Of a stretch of 61,899 nt of DNA, positions 8,545 to 18,098 are shown in pieces. The stretch is taken from assembly GCF_001942465.1 (NCBI RefSeq), contig NZ_MKJY01000166.1, forward strand, positions 1 to 61,899, in the 5' to 3' direction. A program made the translations under genes and the position numbers. Source of the DNA: Actinomadura sp. CNU-125 (GTDB lineage Bacteria > Actinomycetota > Actinomycetes > Streptosporangiales > Streptosporangiaceae). Position 1 is the stretch's first letter, and the number at the start of each line of letters is the position of its first letter. The notes beneath the pieces are model-generated. The model was not told the DNA's origin and did not search any database. It saw only the letters and a list, made by a program, of their open reading frames with translations.

Positions 8545-9039
8545 TCACAGACCGAGTTGTATTGGGCTTTCCGGGACGCCGTCAGCGAGCAGCGTCGCCA
8601 GCGCGGAGCCGAGATCGCGGGGCGCGAACAGGTCGGGACCGCGGTACTCGGCGATCTCCTGCGGAGCCCACCAGCGGAAGCCGCTGATGCTCTCGGCGGC
8701 GAGTTCCTCGTCCGAGAACGCGCCCCGAGGTTGGAACGCGGCCGTGCGGATGAGGAAGTAGTCGTTCACCGAACCGTCGAAGCCCGGGGCGTGGCCGGGG
8801 GCGACCACTCGGCGGTGCCACACGTGCGGCGGGTCGGTGTCGAGCTCCAGCCCCACTTCTTCCCTCAACTCCCGGCGCAGCGCGACGTAGAGAGTCTCGC
8901 CGGGTTCGATGCCGCCACCGGGCGTCGCCCAGACGACCGGGGCCGCCGGTTCCCACGGCGCGAAACTGCACAGCAGGATGCGGTCGTCCTCGTCGAGGAT
9001 GATCCCCCGGACGGCGTGGCGCAGATTCAAGGAGGGCAT
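8545..9039 (-). CDS. Nudix hydrolase
   Basis: A 164-residue Nudix-domain protein. The Nudix box GX5EX7REUXEEXGU is complete: GGGIEPGETL followed by YVALRRELREEVGL, giving the Mg-binding glutamates. Such proteins cleave nucleoside diphosphates linked to another group; the specificity is not visible. ATG at 9037-9039. The gene is enclosed by parS sites (8471-8537 downstream, 9138-9241 upstream) and converges on the ATP-grasp gene. Confidence 0.88.
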   Translation of the reverse strand: MPSLNLRHAVRGIILDEDDRILLCSFAPWEPAAPVVWATPGGGIEPGETLYVALRRELREEVGLELDTDPPHVWHRRVVAPGHAPGFDGSVNDYFLIRTAAFQPRGAFSDEELAAESISGFRWWAPQEIAEYRGPDLFAPRDLGSALATLLADGVPESPIQLGL

Positions 9040-9137
9040 CCGGAAACCCTATCCACCCGGCGTCACCGAGGATCGGGTGTCGCTCGACCGCGTTCGGTCT
9101 CGGGTGGAACCGTCGCAGGAGGGCCTCGGCGAGGTTC

Positions 9138-9153
9138 GGTTTCACGTGAAACA
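9138..9153. promoter_or_regulatory. parS site 3 (ParB-binding)
   Basis: GTTTCACGTGAAAC at 9139-9152, upstream of the Nudix gene and between it and parB. Confidence 0.93.
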
Positions 9154-9225
9154 TGTGCGGCCGTCCGGAGCACCGAGACCGAAGGGGTGCGGAGGCGAGA
9201 GGGAGAAGGCGTGGGGGAGCGTCGT

Positions 9226-9241
9226 TGTTTCACGTGAAACA
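9226..9241. promoter_or_regulatory. parS site 4 (ParB-binding)
   Basis: A perfect 16-base TGTTTCACGTGAAACA. Its last base is the first base of the terminator hairpin downstream of parB. Confidence 0.95.
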
Positions 9242-9269
9242 GCGCCGAGGCCGCATGGGCCTCGGCGCT
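9241..9269 (-). terminator. Terminator of the rsmG-parA-parB operon
   Basis: Arms AGCGCCGAGGCC (9241-9252) and GGCCTCGGCGCT (9258-9269) pair perfectly around a five-base loop, nine bases past the parB stop in the direction of transcription. It abuts parS site 4. Confidence 0.75.
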
Positions 9270-9277
9270 CGGGCGGG

Positions 9278-10282
9278 TCAGGGGAACCGCGGGTCGTCGT
9301 CCTCGCCGTCCGGGGCCATGGACTTGATGATGCGGTCCAGGTCCTCAAGGGTGGCGAACTCGACGACGATCTTCCCCTTGCTCTTGCCCATGTCGACTCG
9401 AACGCGGGTCTCGTAGCGGTCGGAGAGCCGGTCGGCGAGATCCTGGAGTCCGGGGGCGACGGGCTTCTTGCCGCGGGGACGACGGGCCGGTTCCCCGTCG
9501 TCGACCTCCTGCAGTTTGATCAGTTCATCGAGGCTGTGGACCGAGATCCCCTCCGCGATGACCCGTGCCGCCATGCGCTCCTGCTTCTCGGGGGTGTCCA
9601 GCCGGAGGAGCAGCCGGGCGTGACCGGCGGACAGCAGGCCCGCCGCCACGCGATTCTGGACCTTCGCGGGGAGGTTCAGGATCCGCAACGTGTTGGTGAT
9701 GTGCGGGCGCGAACGGCCGATGCGTCCGGCGAGCTCCTCGTGGGTGGCGCCGAAGTCGTCCAGGAGCTGCTGGTAGGCGGCCGCCTCCTCCAGCGGGTTG
9801 AGCTGCTGCCGGTGGAGGTTCTCCATGAGCGCGTCACGGAGAAGGTCGGTGTCGTCGGTGTCGCGGACGATCGCGGGGATGACGTCCACACCGGCCTTCT
9901 GGGACGCGCGCCAGCGGCGCTCGCCCATGATGAGTTCGTAGTCGAACTTCTCGGTGACGCCGGTGGCCTCGTGGTACTTCTCCGTCGCCTTCCGCCGGAC
10001 GACGATCGGCTGGAGGAGACCGACGATCGTGATCGAGTCGGCGAGTTCCTGCAGGGCGTCCTCGTCGAAATGCCGGCGCGGCTGGCGCGGGTTGACCGTG
10101 ATCTTCTCGGTCGGGAGTTCGGCGAAGAACGCGCCGTCGACCGGCGTCGTCTCCGGGACGCCGTCGGGGGCCGCGGCCTCCCTGCCGGTGCCGTTGGGGA
10201 CGACCGGTTCGGCGGGCGGCGGCGGGGCGGTCGGGATCAGGGCGCCCAGGCCCTTACCGAGACCGGGACGTGGTCGGCTCAC
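9278..10282 (-). CDS. parB: Chromosome-partitioning protein ParB
   Basis: A 334-residue ParB. Order: the short N terminus RPGLGKGLGALIP, the CTP-binding N domain with NPRQPRRHFDE (box I) and GERRWRASQKAG (box II), the helix-turn-helix region NLHRQQLNPLEEAAAYQQLLDDFG and RIGRSRPHITNTLRIL, and the C-terminal dimerisation part after a basic linker. It binds and spreads from the parS sites beside it to form the segregation complex. GTG at 10280-10282 overlaps the parA stop by four bases. Confidence 0.97.
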   Translation of the reverse strand: MSRPRPGLGKGLGALIPTAPPPPAEPVVPNGTGREAAAPDGVPETTPVDGAFFAELPTEKITVNPRQPRRHFDEDALQELADSITIVGLLQPIVVRRKATEKYHEATGVTEKFDYELIMGERRWRASQKAGVDVIPAIVRDTDDTDLLRDALMENLHRQQLNPLEEAAAYQQLLDDFGATHEELAGRIGRSRPHITNTLRILNLPAKVQNRVAAGLLSAGHARLLLRLDTPEKQERMAARVIAEGISVHSLDELIKLQEVDDGEPARRPRGKKPVAPGLQDLADRLSDRYETRVRVDMGKSKGKIVVEFATLEDLDRIIKSMAPDGEDDDPRFP

Positions 10283-11367
10283 TTCGCCGCTCCCGTGTGC
10301 GCCATCTCCGAGGCGGCCTCGCTGTAGGCGAGCGCGCCGCTGGAGCCGGGGTCGTAGGTCATGACGGACTGCCCGTAGCTGGGCGCCTCGGAGACGCGGA
10401 CGCTCCGGGGGATGACCGTGTTGAGGACGACGTCGCCGAAGTGGTTGCGGACGTCCTCGGCCACCTGCGCGGCGAGGCGCGTGCGGGCGTCGTACATGGT
10501 GAGCAGGATCGTCGACACCTTCAGTTTCTGGTTGAGGTGCGCCTTGACGAGATCGACGGTCCGGATGAGCTGCCCGAGGCCCTCCAGCGCGTAGTACTCG
10601 CACTGGATCGGGATCAGCAACTCGTCGCCGCCGACGAGGGCGTTGACGGTGAGAAGGCCGAGCGACGGCGGGCAGTCGATCAGGACATAGTCGAACTTGT
10701 CGGTGTCGTAGGACTCCAGCGCGCGACGCAACCGGGATTCCCGGGCGACCTTGGAGACGAGTTCGATCTCGGCGCCGGCGAGGTTCAGGGTCGCCGGGGC
10801 GCAGTGCAGGTTCGGGATCTCCGGTGCCGGGACGACGATGTCGTCGAGCGCCGCGTCCTCGATCAGCACGTCGTAGATCGACGGGATCTCGGCGTGGTGG
10901 TCGATGCCGAGGGCGGTCGAGGCGTTGCCCTGCGGGTCGAGGTCGACCACGAGCACCTGGGCGCCGTGCATGGCGAGCGACGCGGCGATGTTCACCGAAC
11001 TGGTGGTCTTGCCGACGCCGCCCTTCTGGTTCGCGATGGTGATGACCCGGCACCGGTCGGGCCGGGGCCATTCCTTGTCGATCGGCCGCGTCTTCAGCGC
11101 GGTGCCGGTAGTTTCACGTGAAACATTGGCGTCCTTGAGCGCCTCTCGCACGAGTTCTGACTCCCCCTGAGATGGTCCGTTCCGCTGCCCCGGCGCCTGG
11201 GCGCCGGAGTTCGTCGGGACATATCCGACGTTCTCCGCGGTACCGGATGTCGTATTGCCCCACAGCGCGTGCCCGGACGGCGTGGTGGCGGACGGCTGGT
11301 CGGCGGGGGATTCGTCGGCGGATTCCTCGGCGCGGTCAGGCCGGCCCAGTCCCGGTCCCATGCTCAT
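10279..11367 (-). CDS. parA: Chromosome-partitioning ATPase ParA
   Basis: A 362-residue ParA/Soj-type Walker ATPase that moves ParB-bound origins. The deviant Walker A KGGVGKTT is at residues 115-122, with DLDPQGNAS and the Walker B-like [10 protein letters not shown] following. An about 105-residue disordered N-terminal extension precedes the ATPase domain. Residues 82-86 (VSRET) are encoded by parS site 5. The ATG at 11365-11367 overlaps the rsmG stop (ATGA), so rsmG, parA and parB form one translationally coupled operon. Confidence 0.96.
   Translation of the reverse strand: MSMGPGLGRPDRAEESADESPADQPSATTPSGHALWGNTTSGTAENVGYVPTNSGAQAPGQRNGPSQGESELVREALKDANVSRETTGTALKTRPIDKEWPRPDRCRVITIANQKGGVGKTTSSVNIAASLAMHGAQVLVVDLDPQGNASTALGIDHHAEIPSIYDVLIEDAALDDIVVPAPEIPNLHCAPATLNLAGAEIELVSKVARESRLRRALESYDTDKFDYVLIDCPPSLGLLTVNALVGGDELLIPIQCEYYALEGLGQLIRTVDLVKAHLNQKLKVSTILLTMYDARTRLAAQVAEDVRNHFGDVVLNTVIPRSVRVSEAPSYGQSVMTYDPGSSGALAYSEAASEMAHTGAAK
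11110..11125. promoter_or_regulatory. parS site 5, inside the parA coding sequence
   Basis: GTTTCACGTGAAAC at 11111-11124 lies in the region for the disordered N terminus of ParA and is read as VSRET on the coding strand. It allows ParB to bind within its own operon. Confidence 0.93.
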
Positions 11368-12044
11368 GAAGACCTCTTCCTCGACCTTTTGGCACGCCGG
11401 GGCGCGCGTTGTTGTCGCCCGACAACCCCTCCTCGGCCGGCGACCACGCGGACGAGCGTTGTCGGCGGCTCGACCCTACCGCGCCCCACCTGAAGCAGTT
11501 CGGTGGTGGCCACCCCGAATCGCTCCAGTACGGGCTTCGCCTCGTCGAGTTCGACCGCCGCCCGCTCGCCCTTGAGGGCGAGGAGTTCGCCGCCCGGACG
11601 CAGCAGCGGCAGCGCCCACGTCGCGAGCCGCTCCAGCGGTGCGACGGCCCGTGCCGTCGCGACGTCCACCGCGTAGTCGTCCACGACGTCTTCGGCCCGC
11701 CCGCGGCGGACCTCGACGTTGTCCAGGCCGAGCATCTCGACGCACTCGTTCAGGAACGTGGTGCGGCGCAGCAGCGGTTCGAGGAGGGTGATCCTCAAGT
11801 CGGGCCGGACGATCGCCAGGACGACGCCCGGCAGTCCGGCACCCGAACCGATGTCGACGACGTGAGCGCCCTCGGGAACCGCCTCGGACACCACCGCGCA
11901 ATTGATCAGGTGGCGTTCCCAGAGACGGTCGACCTCCCGCGGCCCGATCAGGCCGCGCTCGACTCCGGCGTCCGACAGGAACGCCGCATAGCGCTCCGCG
12001 ACGGGCAGCGCATCACCGAAAACCTCACGTGCAATCCCCACCAT
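11364..12044 (-). CDS. rsmG: 16S rRNA (guanine-N7)-methyltransferase RsmG
   Basis: A 226-residue S-adenosylmethionine methyltransferase (formerly GidB) that methylates G527 of 16S rRNA. The SAM-binding motif [17 protein letters not shown] and the preceding [10 protein letters not shown] are characteristic. The C terminus ends in an Arg-rich tail. ATG 12042-12044 is chosen; the upstream region shows only a weak GGAA ribosome-binding site. It is the first gene of the rsmG-parA-parB operon. Confidence 0.94.
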   Translation of the reverse strand: MVGIAREVFGDALPVAERYAAFLSDAGVERGLIGPREVDRLWERHLINCAVVSEAVPEGAHVVDIGSGAGLPGVVLAIVRPDLRITLLEPLLRRTTFLNECVEMLGLDNVEVRRGRAEDVVDDYAVDVATARAVAPLERLATWALPLLRPGGELLALKGERAAVELDEAKPVLERFGVATTELLQVGRGRVEPPTTLVRVVAGRGGVVGRQQRAPRRAKRSRKRSS

Positions 12045-12215
12045 CCGAATCGTTCCACAAAACCGTGTGACTGCGTACGCATGAAACGTTCTGGTGCGCA
12101 AGCGCACCGGACCCTGTCCGTATGGCAAGAACCACATCACCCCTCCGCATATCCGGGAGGCCGCGGGTAGAGGCACATGTGTCGCCCCCGACCACCCCCT
12201 GGAAGGAGCTCCGGT

Positions 12216-12665
12216 ATGGGAATCGGAGTCAGTCTCGCGTTCGTCGCGATCGGCGCCATCCTGGCGTTCGCCCTCCGCATCGACCTCAGCGGCGTCAACA
12301 TTCAGATGGTCGGCTGGATCCTCATCCTCGTCGGGCTGATCAGCATGGCGTTCACCCTCAGGTACACGCGGCCGCGGCGTGCGGCGGGCCGGGTCGCCGG
12401 CACCGACCCCGCCTACGGGGACGAACCGGGCACGATCGTCCGGGAGGAGCACATCATCGAGGACCCGCCGCCGGCCGGGCGTCCCGCCGAACGGGTCGAG
12501 CGCGTCGTCGAGCATCCCGCGGACCACGGCGTCGCCGCCCACGGCCCGCAGGCGCAGGACCCGGCCGCCGCACAGGACCCGGCCACCGCTCAGGACCCCG
12601 CCGCCGCCCAGGACCCGTCGTTCACGCGGGACCGGCGGCAGGCGCAGAACCCGCACCGCCCCTGA
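12216..12665 (+). CDS. DUF6458-like small membrane protein with QDP repeats
   Basis: A 149-residue protein. The N terminus [20 protein letters not shown] and [20 protein letters not shown] form two transmembrane hairpin helices typical of the DUF6458 family of actinomycetes. The cytoplasmic or outer tail is hydrophilic and ends in four AQDPA-type repeats. ATG 12216 has GGAAGGAG ten bases upstream. It is divergent from rsmG and convergent with jag. Function unknown. Confidence 0.75.
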   Translation: MGIGVSLAFVAIGAILAFALRIDLSGVNIQMVGWILILVGLISMAFTLRYTRPRRAAGRVAGTDPAYGDEPGTIVREEHIIEDPPPAGRPAERVERVVEHPADHGVAAHGPQAQDPAAAQDPATAQDPAAAQDPSFTRDRRQAQNPHRP

Positions 12666-12668
12666 ACC

Positions 12669-12745
12669 ACTCGGTGTGCCGCGGGCGGCGGTGCACACCG
12701 AGTCCGGAGGGGCCCCGCGTGCTTGGTCGGGGCGCGGGGCCCCTC
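12669..12745 (+). terminator. Two successive hairpin terminators
   Basis: The first hairpin pairs 12669-12679 with 12693-12703 (11 bases) just after the DUF6458 stop. The second pairs 12707-12719 with 12733-12745 (13 bases, GC only). Both face the convergent jag gene. Confidence 0.65.
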
Positions 12746-12800
12746 CTCCAACGTCCGGCGACGGTCCGGACGCCCGCGAGGGCGCGGCCCACGGAACGCG

Positions 12801-12835
12801 GAACGCCCCGGCGACCGAAGTCGCCGGGGCCGTTC
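12801..12835 (-). terminator. Terminator of the rpmH-rnpA-yidD-yidC-jag operon
   Basis: Arms 12801-12814 and 12821-12835 pair with one bulged base around a six-base loop, ten bases past the jag stop on the minus strand. Confidence 0.65.
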
Positions 12836-12845
12836 CCGTACGTTC

Positions 12846-13331
12846 TCAGGAGGGGTGGACGACCACGTAGCGGCCGGGCTCCTCGCCCTCGGACTCGCTC
12901 CGCAGGCCCGCCGCCGCCACCGCGTCGTGCACGATCTTCCGCTCGAACGGCGTCATCGGGGCGAGCGGCTTGGCCTCCCCGCTCTGCTTCACGTCGTTCG
13001 CGACGTCCGTGCCCATCTTCGTCAGCTCGGCGCGGCGCCGCTCCCGGTACCCGCCGACGTCGAGCATCAGCCGGGTGCGGTTGCCCGTCTGGCGGTGCAC
13101 GGCCAGCCGCGTCAGCTCCTGGAGCGCCTCCAGGACCTCGCCGCGCTTGCCGACCAGCTCGTCGAGGTTGCCGCCGACGACGGCGACGATCGCGCGTTCG
13201 CCCTCGACGTCCATGTCGATGTCGCCGTCGTAGTCACCGATGTCCAGCAGGCCCTCGATGTAGTCGGCGGCGATCTCGCCTTCCTGCTCGAGCGCCTGGA
13301 CGTCTACCTCGGTGGTGTCGGTCTGGCTCAA
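12846..13331 (-). CDS. jag: R3H/KH RNA-binding protein Jag (KhpB)
   Basis: About 161 residues. The KH-like part contains VVGGNLDELVGKRGEVLEAL; the C-terminal R3H domain has the FERKIVHDAV segment with the R-x3-H spacing. TTG at 13329-13331 is preferred because AAGGAG lies six bases upstream; a longer frame to 13367 exists but lacks a site. Jag follows yidC in most Gram-positive genomes and acts as an RNA chaperone linked to cell-wall growth. Confidence 0.88.
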   Translation of the reverse strand: MSQTDTTEVDVQALEQEGEIAADYIEGLLDIGDYDGDIDMDVEGERAIVAVVGGNLDELVGKRGEVLEALQELTRLAVHRQTGNRTRLMLDVGGYRERRRAELTKMGTDVANDVKQSGEAKPLAPMTPFERKIVHDAVAAAGLRSESEGEEPGRYVVVHPS

Positions 13332-13368
13332 CGGTGTCTCCTTCTGCGGCACGGGCTCGGGATTCAAA

Positions 13369-14411
13369 CTAGCGCTTCTGGCTGCCGCTGCGCTTGCTCC
13401 GCGGCTTGCGGGTCGGCTGGTTCCGCACGACCTTCTGCTTGACCTCGGGTTCGGGGGCCTCTTCCTCCGCGGGCCCCTTCTTCAGCCGGGGCTTGGTGCC
13501 CGAAGCGGCCTTGCCGTTCTTCGCGGCGTTCTTCGTGCCCGTGGCCGTGGCGCCCTTCGTCCCGGGCTTCGCACCGGACTTGCCGGACCCGGACTTGGGG
13601 CCCGTCTTCGTCCCGGGCTTCGTGCGCCCTTCGCGTCGTCGCCGGTCGCGTTCAGCGGCGGGTACTTCTTGTAGATGTAGTGCTGCTGCGCGAGCGTCCA
13701 GCTGTTGGACGTCACCCAGTACATGAGCACGCCCAGGGGGAACCCGAGACCGACCAGACCGAACAGCGGCGCGAGGAAGACCATCATCTTCTGCGCCTGC
13801 ATCATCGGGTTGGCATCGTCGGTGATGGGCTGCCGCTTCATGCTGGCGCGCATCGTGAAGAACGTCGTGCAGGAGCTGATCACCACGGCGATGCCGGTGA
13901 TGATGATCGCCGTCCAGACCTTGGGGTCCTCGCCCCAGGCGTTGAGGAACGTGTCGGGGATGTGGGCGCCGAAGATGCTGGCCTGCTGGGCGCTCTCGAC
14001 CAGGTCGGCGGACATCGCGAAGACGCCCTCGTTGTCCCCGGCGTCCGAGATGCGCTGGAGCGTTTGGAAGAGGCCGATGAAGACCGGCATCTGCACCACG
14101 AGAGGGAGGCAACCCGACAGCGGGTTGGCGCCGTTCTCCTGGTAGAGCTTCATGACCTCCTGGTTGAGGCGCTGCTTGTCGTTCTTGTACTTCTTGCGCA
14201 GCGCCTGCACCTTGGGCGCCAGCTCCTGCATCTTGCGCGAAGCGTGGATCTGCTTCACGAAGAGCGGGACCATGACGAGCCGCAGCAGGACGGTCAGAAG
14301 GATGATGGACCCGCCCCAGGCCCATCCACTGTCCTTCGGCAGGAAGGTGCTCAGCCCCGTGTGAATCCACACGATGAGCTGAGAGACGATCTCGTACAGC
14401 CAATCAAGCAC
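13369..14411 (-). CDS. yidC: Membrane protein insertase YidC/Oxa1 (frameshifted at the C terminus)
   Basis: The insertase core is intact: WAWGGSIILLTVLLRLVMVP, the cytoplasmic hairpin KMQELAPKVQALRKKYKNDK, GCLPLVVQMPVFIGLFQTL and MVFLAPLFGLVGLGFPLGVL are the conserved transmembrane segments. After GDDAKG the frame breaks at the three C at 13627-13629; adding one base continues into a Lys/Arg-rich tail ending NQPTRKPRSKRSGSQKR at 13369, which is the usual ribosome-binding tail. Without the repair translation would end at 13482. GTG start at 14409-14411 overlaps yidD. Confidence 0.87.
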
Positions 14412-14763
14412 CGGGCAGCTCCTTGGGCTCTGCTAGGGCGGGGCCGCTCTCCTCGCGGCCGGAGGTCGAAGAAGCCGCCGTCGGCGCCTTCTTCGGGGGC
14501 ACCGGGTCGTACCCCCCTGGGTTGAAGGGGTGGCACCGACCGATCCGGCGGGCCGTCAGCCACGTGCCGCGCGGCGCACCGTGCACCTGGAGCGCCTCCA
14601 GGCCGTACGCGCTGCAGCTGGGATGGAAGCGGCACTGCTGCCCGAGCAGGGGACTCAAGAAGCGGCGGTAGGCGCGGACGAGAAGGATCAGCACCGCGGC
14701 GACCGGGCCTGGCGGCCCGTCCGGGTGCTGCGCGGGGTTCGGTTCCCGCCGCCGACTCCTCAT
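14404..14763 (-). CDS. yidD: Membrane protein insertion efficiency factor YidD
   Basis: A 119-residue protein with the YidD signature: AYRRFLSPLLGQQCRFHPSCSAY with three conserved cysteines when GRCHPFNPGGYDPVP is included. The amphipathic N terminus associates with the membrane. ATG overlaps the rnpA stop by four bases and the end overlaps the yidC start by eight, so it is coupled on both sides. Confidence 0.93.
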   Translation of the reverse strand: MRSRRREPNPAQHPDGPPGPVAAVLILLVRAYRRFLSPLLGQQCRFHPSCSAYGLEALQVHGAPRGTWLTARRIGRCHPFNPGGYDPVPPKKAPTAASSTSGREESGPALAEPKELPGA

Positions 14764-15116
14764 CTCCGCCCCTTGGACGCGGGCCGCAGCAGCCGGTCGA
14801 GCGCCGACTCCAGATCCGCGGCCAGTTCGTCAGGACGCGCCGTCCCCGACCGGGGGTTGGCGCGTACTACGAGCAGGCTACCCGCTGGCACCCGTTCGAG
14901 GTGTCCCCGCATCAGGTGACGGAGCCGGCGCCGCACCGAATTGCGGACGACGGCGTTCCCGACGGCCCGCGACACGATGAAGCCCACGAGCGGCGGGGTC
15001 GTCTCGTCCCGGCGGAGCAGGTGTGCAACGACAGTCGGCCGTCCGGCGCGGCGACCGCGCCGGACGGCCAAGGTGAAGTCGTCCCGCCGCCGCATCCGGT
15101 GTCCGGACGGCAGCAC
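14760..15116 (-). CDS. rnpA: Ribonuclease P protein component
   Basis: A 118-residue basic protein that assists the RNase P RNA in trimming tRNA 5' ends. The RNR signature NAVVRNSVRRRLRHLMR and the N-terminal HRMRRRDDFTLAVRRG are conserved. GTG start at 15114-15116, twelve bases after the rpmH stop. Confidence 0.94.
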   Translation of the reverse strand: MLPSGHRMRRRDDFTLAVRRGRRAGRPTVVAHLLRRDETTPPLVGFIVSRAVGNAVVRNSVRRRLRHLMRGHLERVPAGSLLVVRANPRSGTARPDELAADLESALDRLLRPASKGRR

Positions 15117-15128
15117 GGTGGGGAGGGC

Positions 15129-15266
15129 TCAGACCGCGACCCGGGCGCGGCCCTTGCGGCGGCGCTCGGCGAGGATGGCGCGCCCGGCACGCGTGCGCAT
15201 CCGCAGCCGGAAGCCGTGCTTCTTGTGGCGACGACGGTTGTTCGGCTGGAAAGTACGCTTGCTCAC
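15129..15266 (-). CDS. rpmH: 50S ribosomal protein L34
   Basis: A 45-residue L34: [20 protein letters not shown] and a basic end. GTG at 15264-15266 has GGAG eight bases upstream. First gene of the leftward operon that diverges from dnaA, the usual arrangement at bacterial origins. Confidence 0.97.
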   Translation of the reverse strand: MSKRTFQPNNRRRHKKHGFRLRMRTRAGRAILAERRRKGRARVAV

Positions 15267-15419
15267 TTGAGGCTCCAGTGCTGCGGTCGGCTCGTTAAAA
15301 GGCTCGAAGGCTCGCATCTCGGGCCGCGTCTGGTCCCCCGCAGCGGGGGCCCACCCGTTCTTCCCAGTGGGACGGTCGGCGGGCACGCGGCATCTCCGTC
15401 GATGCGTCTCGACCTCAGC

Positions 15420-15449
15420 ACATTACGGGTTCACCAAGTACCCGGTCAA
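15420..15449 (-). promoter_or_regulatory. Vegetative promoter of the rpmH operon
   Basis: On the minus strand TTGACC (15444-15449) and TAATGT (15420-15425) are spaced by 18 bases, a good HrdB/sigma-70 match. It lies about 150 bases upstream of rpmH. Confidence 0.65.
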
Positions 15450-15878
15450 ACGGATCACCGCCGTCCCCAGAGTTATCCACAGGCCGACGCCGGCGCGAGG
15501 GGCGGGGCGGGGGCCGTCCGTCGGCTTCTGTTGCGGGTGCGGCGGGCAGCGGCTAAGGTCTTCCGGGCGAGCCGACACCCCTTCGGTGATCTGTCGTCGG
15601 CATCACACGCCTTGATTCCTCCCGTACCTGAACCTTTCCCGTACCGGCCGTGCCGCATGCGCGCCGGGCACCTCGTGACCGTTCGTTCCAGAGCGCGCCT
15701 GAGTTATACACAGGCGCCGCGCCACTATGCACAGCATGTGGAAAACTCTGTGGACAACTCGTGAGAGAGTAGGGCTCCCGCATCGCGGAGGTGCCCTTCG
15801 AGACGGCGCGCGACCCGTGGAAGAGCCGGGCAGTCAGGTACTCCGTTCGACGGAGATGTGGGGGAGGGGACCTTGCGC
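15450..15878 (+). promoter_or_regulatory. dnaA leader region with DnaA boxes
   Basis: No gene is seen between the rpmH promoter and dnaA. The stretch holds a perfect DnaA box TTATCCACA (15473-15481), an inverse TTGTCCACA (15749-15757), and near matches TTATACACA (15704-15712) and TTTTCCACA reversed (15738-15746). These fit DnaA control of its own gene. A clear -10/-35 pair was not found. Confidence 0.6.
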
Positions 15879-18098
15879 ATGGACGGTCAGGATCTCGGAT
15901 CGGTCTGGGCCCGAACCCTCACCGCACTGGCCGAGAGCGATCTGTCTCCGAGTTACCGCGCATGGCTGCCGATGGTCCGCCCGCTGGCCCTCGTGGAGGG
16001 CACGGCCCTCCTCGCGGCACCGAACGAGTTCGCCAAGGACGCCCTGGAGACGCGCCTGCGCAGCCTGATCACGCAGGCCCTTTCCAACGAGCTGGGCCGC
16101 GAGATCCGGGTCGCGGTGACGGTCCAGCCGGAACCGCCCGGCCCGTCGGTGCCCGGCCCCGGCGGCGGTCCCCGCCCGGGTGCGGAGCCCCTGTCCGCGC
16201 CGATCCCCGGCCTCGGCTCCCACGAGCCCGCACCTTCTTCTTATGGCGAACGCCCCCACGAAGGGGAGCGTCCTTTCGGCGAGCAGCAGTACCCGGAGTC
16301 CCCGTTCCCTGACCGCCGCGGTCAAGAGCCGCCCTACGGCGACCAGGGGTACCGGCAGCAGCCCGGAGTTACCCACAGCCCCGGCGGTTATCCACAGGGG
16401 GAGGACGACCGTGGATGGCCGCAGCGCGAGGGCGAGCACTCGGGCGGCTACCCGTCGGCGCCCCGGCAGCCCCCGTTCGGCTCGTCGCGTCCCGGCCCGT
16501 TCGACGGCCGCCAGGGATACCGCGCGCGCCCTCCCGGAACCGGCGAGTACGGCGGCGAGGGATATGGGAACGAGGGTTACGGGAACGACGGGTACGGAAA
16601 ATCGGAGAACTCCGGGTTCGGGGGTCCCGAGGGGTACGGACCCGAGTACGGCGGCTCGGAGGGGTTCGGTGGCGAACAGCCCGGACGTCCGCCGCACCCG
16701 CCCGCGCCCTCGCACCTGAACGACCGGACGCTCGGCCCGCTCCGTCCCGTCGGGCACGGCGAGGCGCAGGAGCGCGAGCCCGGCGGCGACACCGGCCACG
16801 GCGAAGGCCCTTTCCAGAGCGGTGAGGGAAGCCCGTTCCCGGGCTCGGAGGGTCCGTTCTCCGGCGCGGAGCAGCAGTACCCGGACCAGTACCGCAGGGA
16901 AGAGCAGTACCGCGACGAGGACTCCACCGACGCACGCGGCCCCGGGGCAGGGCCCGTCCCGGGCCCCGGGACGTCCGGCGGTTCGGGCGGGACGCACGGT
17001 GGTTCGGCACACGGGTCCGGCGCGGCGCACGGGTCCGGCGGCGGCGCGGGGACGTCCGAGCACGCGAGGCTCAACCCGAAGTACACGTTCGAGACGTTCG
17101 TCATCGGGTCCTCGAACCGGTTCGCGCACGCGGCGGCGGTCGCGGTGGCGGAGCAGCCGGCCAAGGCGTACAACCCGCTGTTCGTCTACGGCGACTCGGG
17201 TCTCGGCAAGACGCACCTTCTCCACGCGATCGGTCATTACGCGCAGAGCCTCTTCAACGGGGCGCGCGTCCGGTACGTGAGCTCCGAGGAGTTCACGAAC
17301 GACTTCATCAACTCGATCCGGGACGGCAAGGCGGACGGGTTCCGCCGCCGCTACCGGGACGTGGACATCCTTCTCGTCGACGACATCCAGTTCCTTGAGG
17401 GCAAGGAACAGACGCAGGAGGAGTTCTTCCACACCTTCAACACCCTCCACAACGCCAGCAAGCAGATCGTGATCTCCAGCGACCGCCCGCCCAAGGAGCT
17501 GGTGACGCTGGAGGACCGGCTGCGCAACCGGTTCGAGTGGGGGCTGACGACCGACGTCCAGCCGCCCGAGCTGGAGACGCGGATCGCGATCCTGCAGAAG
17601 AAGGCCCGGCAGGAGGGGCTGGCCGCGCCGCCGGACGTCCTGGAGTTCATCGCCTCGCAGATCGCGACGAACATCCGCGAGCTGGAGGGCGCACTGATCC
17701 GGGTCACGGCGTTCGCGAGCCTGAACCGGCAGTCGGTGGACATGCGGCTCGCCGAGATCGTGCTGAAGGACCTGATCCCGAACGACACCGGGCCGGAGAT
17801 CACCGCGGCGATGATCATGGCGCAGACGGTGGAGTACTTCGGTACGACGATCGAGGACCTGTGCGGCCCGTCCCGGTCGCGGATGCTGGTGACGGCCCGG
17901 CAGATCGCCATGTACCTGTGCCGGGAGCTGACCGACCTGTCCCTGCCCAAGATCGGGCAGCAGTTCGGCGGCCGCGACCACACCACGGTGATCCACGCCG
18001 ACCGGAAGATCCGGTCCCTGATGGCCGAGCGGCGCGCCATCTACAACCAGGTCACGGAGCTGACCGGGCGGATCAAGCACCAGGCGAGCAAGCACTGA
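15879..18098 (+). CDS. dnaA: Chromosomal replication initiator DnaA
   Basis: About 739 residues, long for DnaA. Domain I is residues 1-85 ([20 protein letters not shown]). Residues about 86-398 form a very long Gly/Pro/Tyr/acidic low-complexity linker. The AAA+ domain begins at [12 protein letters not shown]; Walker A GDSGLGKT is near residue 437, Walker B is [12 protein letters not shown]. Domain IV ends with [16 protein letters not shown], the DnaA-box-binding signature. ATG 15879 is preferred, nine bases after GGAGGGG; TTG 15873 and GTG 15858 are alternatives. A perfect DnaA box lies inside the linker sequence at 16388-16396. Confidence 0.96.
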   Translation: MDGQDLGSVWARTLTALAESDLSPSYRAWLPMVRPLALVEGTALLAAPNEFAKDALETRLRSLITQALSNELGREIRVAVTVQPEPPGPSVPGPGGGPRPGAEPLSAPIPGLGSHEPAPSSYGERPHEGERPFGEQQYPESPFPDRRGQEPPYGDQGYRQQPGVTHSPGGYPQGEDDRGWPQREGEHSGGYPSAPRQPPFGSSRPGPFDGRQGYRARPPGTGEYGGEGYGNEGYGNDGYGKSENSGFGGPEGYGPEYGGSEGFGGEQPGRPPHPPAPSHLNDRTLGPLRPVGHGEAQEREPGGDTGHGEGPFQSGEGSPFPGSEGPFSGAEQQYPDQYRREEQYRDEDSTDARGPGAGPVPGPGTSGGSGGTHGGSAHGSGAAHGSGGGAGTSEHARLNPKYTFETFVIGSSNRFAHAAAVAVAEQPAKAYNPLFVYGDSGLGKTHLLHAIGHYAQSLFNGARVRYVSSEEFTNDFINSIRDGKADGFRRRYRDVDILLVDDIQFLEGKEQTQEEFFHTFNTLHNASKQIVISSDRPPKELVTLEDRLRNRFEWGLTTDVQPPELETRIAILQKKARQEGLAAPPDVLEFIASQIATNIRELEGALIRVTAFASLNRQSVDMRLAEIVLKDLIPNDTGPEITAAMIMAQTVEYFGTTIEDLCGPSRSRMLVTARQIAMYLCRELTDLSLPKIGQQFGGRDHTTVIHADRKIRSLMAERRAIYNQVTELTGRIKHQASKH

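Noticed and set aside
12021..12040. A sixth parS site near the rsmG start (CCTCACGTGCAAT)
   Set aside because: Only the central CACGTG and a few bases match; the outer arms are not palindromic.
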